From Bugula neritina (lineage: Eukaryota; Bryozoa; Gymnolaemata; Cheilostomatida; Bugulidae), in the NCBI GenBank assembly GCA_964035545.1, contig OZ037770.1, positions 14,668,642 through 14,732,641 of the forward strand: a DNA stretch of 64,000 nt, read 5' to 3'. Below, one piece after another: positions 61,983-64,000 of this stretch. The stretch's first letter is position 1. Every line of letters begins with the position of its first letter. The notes beneath the pieces were generated by a model. The model was not told the DNA's origin. It worked only from the letters and a program-made list of their open reading frames with translations, and ran no database searches. A program made the position numbers and the translations under genes.

Positions 61983-62400
61983 ACTGCAGTACATATTGTA
62001 CTGTACATATTATTCCTGTTAGGCCCAGTGCAGCATATATTATTAAATAAAACCAGATAAAAGCTAAGAAGTTGAATAGAAATAGCCGCTTAACTAATCT
62101 ACCATCTCACAACAATGACAAACTATAAGTAGCTTCGTGTTTCTATTAACAAACTATTGACAACCAAAGGCATTATCTGTTACACATAAGCTGATTCTGA
62201 ACGTTTCAACAGCTCAGACTCGGGGATAAAACAGTCTTAATAAAAGTATAAGAGTTGAACATTTTAACAACTATTATTATCACCAAGGTCTAATCAGAAA
62301 TAAGAAAGCAGCGATAGCTAGTGATTTGCATTAGAATAGTTTATTTGGGTTTTAGTTAGCCGATTGAGTCAGTGAATTCTAGCTAAAACAGTCTCTTAAG
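61553..62400. other. spacer between lipase copies 4 and 5
   Basis: AT-rich with an (AT)n run at 61945-61978. An acceptor-like 'ttgggttttag' near 62355 may end a 5' UTR intron of copy 5. Confidence 0.45.
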
Positions 62401-63853
62401 ATGCATCTGCAAAGAATATCTGTTATCTTAGCTCTGATTGTGACCGTATCTTTTGCTTGTATTGAGTACAGGGACTGCTTCACATGTATTAAACAAGCTA
62501 AGAAGATCCGCTTCAACATTCTACCATGCATGTGGTGTCCTCTTTCCAACTCCTGCTTCACCAGATACTCAGGTGAGAGATTCTTAACTGTACCTTTGAA
62601 ACTATACCTTTTAGTCTTTGTGGTGTAATAGTATCTTGTATGCTTGCAAGCTGAAAGTCTTAGGTTTGATTCCCTGTTGAGGCAAATTCATTTTATATTG
62701 ATGATAGGAAATGAAACGATATAAAGTAAGGAATTTAATTTTTTGTTTGTAAATAATATTGTTTTTGTGTCAAATTTTTTAAATATATACAAAGAAGTTG
62801 ATTTATTCCAATAAATTAAGGGGAAAAACAAAAACAATTCTCGATATTATTTTTAAATTATAAATTTTTCTTTCTAATCTAAAAGTTACCTATTTATATG
62901 TTGGAGTTATAAGCATTATGCAAAAAAAATTGTTTTTTTTAAACTTGAAAAGTCATTTGTTTAAAAAAAGAAGTATTTTGCTCTAAAACTAGCGAGGTAT
63001 TTCTTATGAATATTTGAATAGATGTTATATTTTGCCCATCATACTTAAATACCGTAGTATTATATAAACATAGCCATTATTCATGTTAAAAGTTATCTCG
63101 AGTATGAGAGTAAAATATCTCATTAAATGTGTTTGATTTAGTATTCAGTCACTGCCCAGAATCTCTGAGTGCAGTTACTAACGCTCAATGTGAGGCGAAC
63201 GTTGAACCTTCCATGAAATACGACAGCCAACTGGCAGCAGAGCTCGCCACGTGGTCATCCTTGACCTACGTGGATCCCAACATACATGACAAAGCATCCA
63301 TCCAATCAGCTGTCTGGAGCCAGTTCAATGGCACTTACCAGGTGAGAGAACCTTCAAACTGCATATATCGGATACTTTGTAGTAGTAAATTTCAATCTTT
63401 ATAACGATTATAAGCTGTTAATTCATTTCATAAAATTGGCTCGCTAATTTAGTAAAGTTTCTGCTATACTTGAATACAATTTTTGAATTTCATTAGCTAT
63501 TCCTGTTTCTCTCAATCAGAGGAAAGCTTCTTTTGGTGAAATCATTTATTATTGGGTTGTGTGTATAGGAAGATGTAATTTAGAAAATAAGGCTTCAAGA
63601 CTAATTAGAAAAGCAAATTTATATGTCCTCTAACTTAAGCCCTAATATTTTGTTTCAGATTATAGAGTTTTTGAATATTGACTGCGGCTGGTACGTTGAA
63701 GAAGACCGAGTCTGTGGTGTTTTGGTGGCCAGATCCAAACCAGATAATAAAATAGTTGTTGCTTTTGAGAACACTTACTCCCACGTAGCTGAAAGCACTA
63801 AATATGCAAATGCAACACGAAATATCACAAAACTAGACCAGAATAAAAGCTGG
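62401..63853 (+). CDS. secreted PSI-like plus class 3 lipase, array copy 5, cut by window end
   Basis: Three exons are visible, 62401-62572, 63142-63341 and 63659-63853, giving 189 residues in the array's phases (1, 0, 0). They code the signal peptide, all six PSI-like cysteines, the PSMKYDSQLAAEL linker and the first strands of the hydrolase core. The oxyanion motif is ENT in place of EGT, so the Gly next to the hole is lost. Exon 3 also ends NKSW in place of the usual TGGK. The nucleophile and later exons lie beyond 64000, so activity cannot be judged. Confidence 0.9.
62612..62690 (+). mobile_element. SINE-A copy 5
   Basis: 'tgtggtgtaatagtatct' A box, 'ttgcaagctgaaagtct', 'taggtttgattccct' B box. 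About 40 nt after the exon 1 donor of lipase copy 5. Confidence 0.65.
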
Positions 63854-64000
63854 GTAAGTTATATACTATATTATCTCTATATACTATATCGCTCTTTTGA
63901 TTGGTAAATTCATTAGATCGGCACCATTCGTCTGTTTGCAGGCCGTTTCAGGACAGGCTAACAGTATAGTAACGCTTTCAATTTTATCAGCTACTATAAC

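Overview
This is a 64-kb stretch of AT-rich animal nuclear DNA. It has many short GT-AG introns, two GC-AG introns, tRNA-derived SINE-like repeats and abundant micro- and minisatellites. TMEM35 family membership and a GT7 glycosyltransferase with the invertebrate-type donor-pocket isoleucine point to an invertebrate. I suspect a lophotrochozoan (a bryozoan would fit), but the sequence alone does not settle this. All multi-exon models below were built by hand. Each keeps one reading frame through consensus splice sites, apart from one real frameshift in the sulfatase.

Layout. (1) 1-11165, plus strand: 3' part of a large, serine/lysine/arginine-rich protein of unknown function, 21 exons seen, with two in-frame peptide repeats. 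(2) 12222-18018, minus: arylsulfatase B/I/J-like gene of ten exons, broken by a 17-bp tandem duplication. (3) 19245-19974, minus: small basic protein, three exons. (4) 23701-27673, minus: beta-1,4-galactosyltransferase-family enzyme, eight exons, predicted to transfer GalNAc. (5) 28424-28895, minus: possible cysteine-rich membrane protein, tentative. (6) 32948-34358, minus: secreted 141-residue cysteine-rich protein of no family I know, three exons. (7) 37006-39883, minus: TMEM35/NACHO-like membrane protein, three exons. (8) 41695 to the right edge, plus: a head-to-tail array of five secreted PSI-like plus class 3 lipase paralogues. Four are complete at seven exons each; the fifth is cut by the window end.

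The lipase array is the main accessory system. Its members share one exon and phase plan (intron phases 1,0,0,1,0,0), one cysteine frame and a GHSxG nucleophile elbow. They differ at oxyanion, histidine and cysteine positions. DNA similarity between copies is patchy by exon, as expected from gene conversion. A second pattern cuts across unrelated genes: in about twelve introns a tandem repeat array starts within roughly 0-50 nt of the 5' splice site. In the first lipase gene the splice donor is itself the first repeat unit. Two SINE-like families account for most of the other dispersed repeats.
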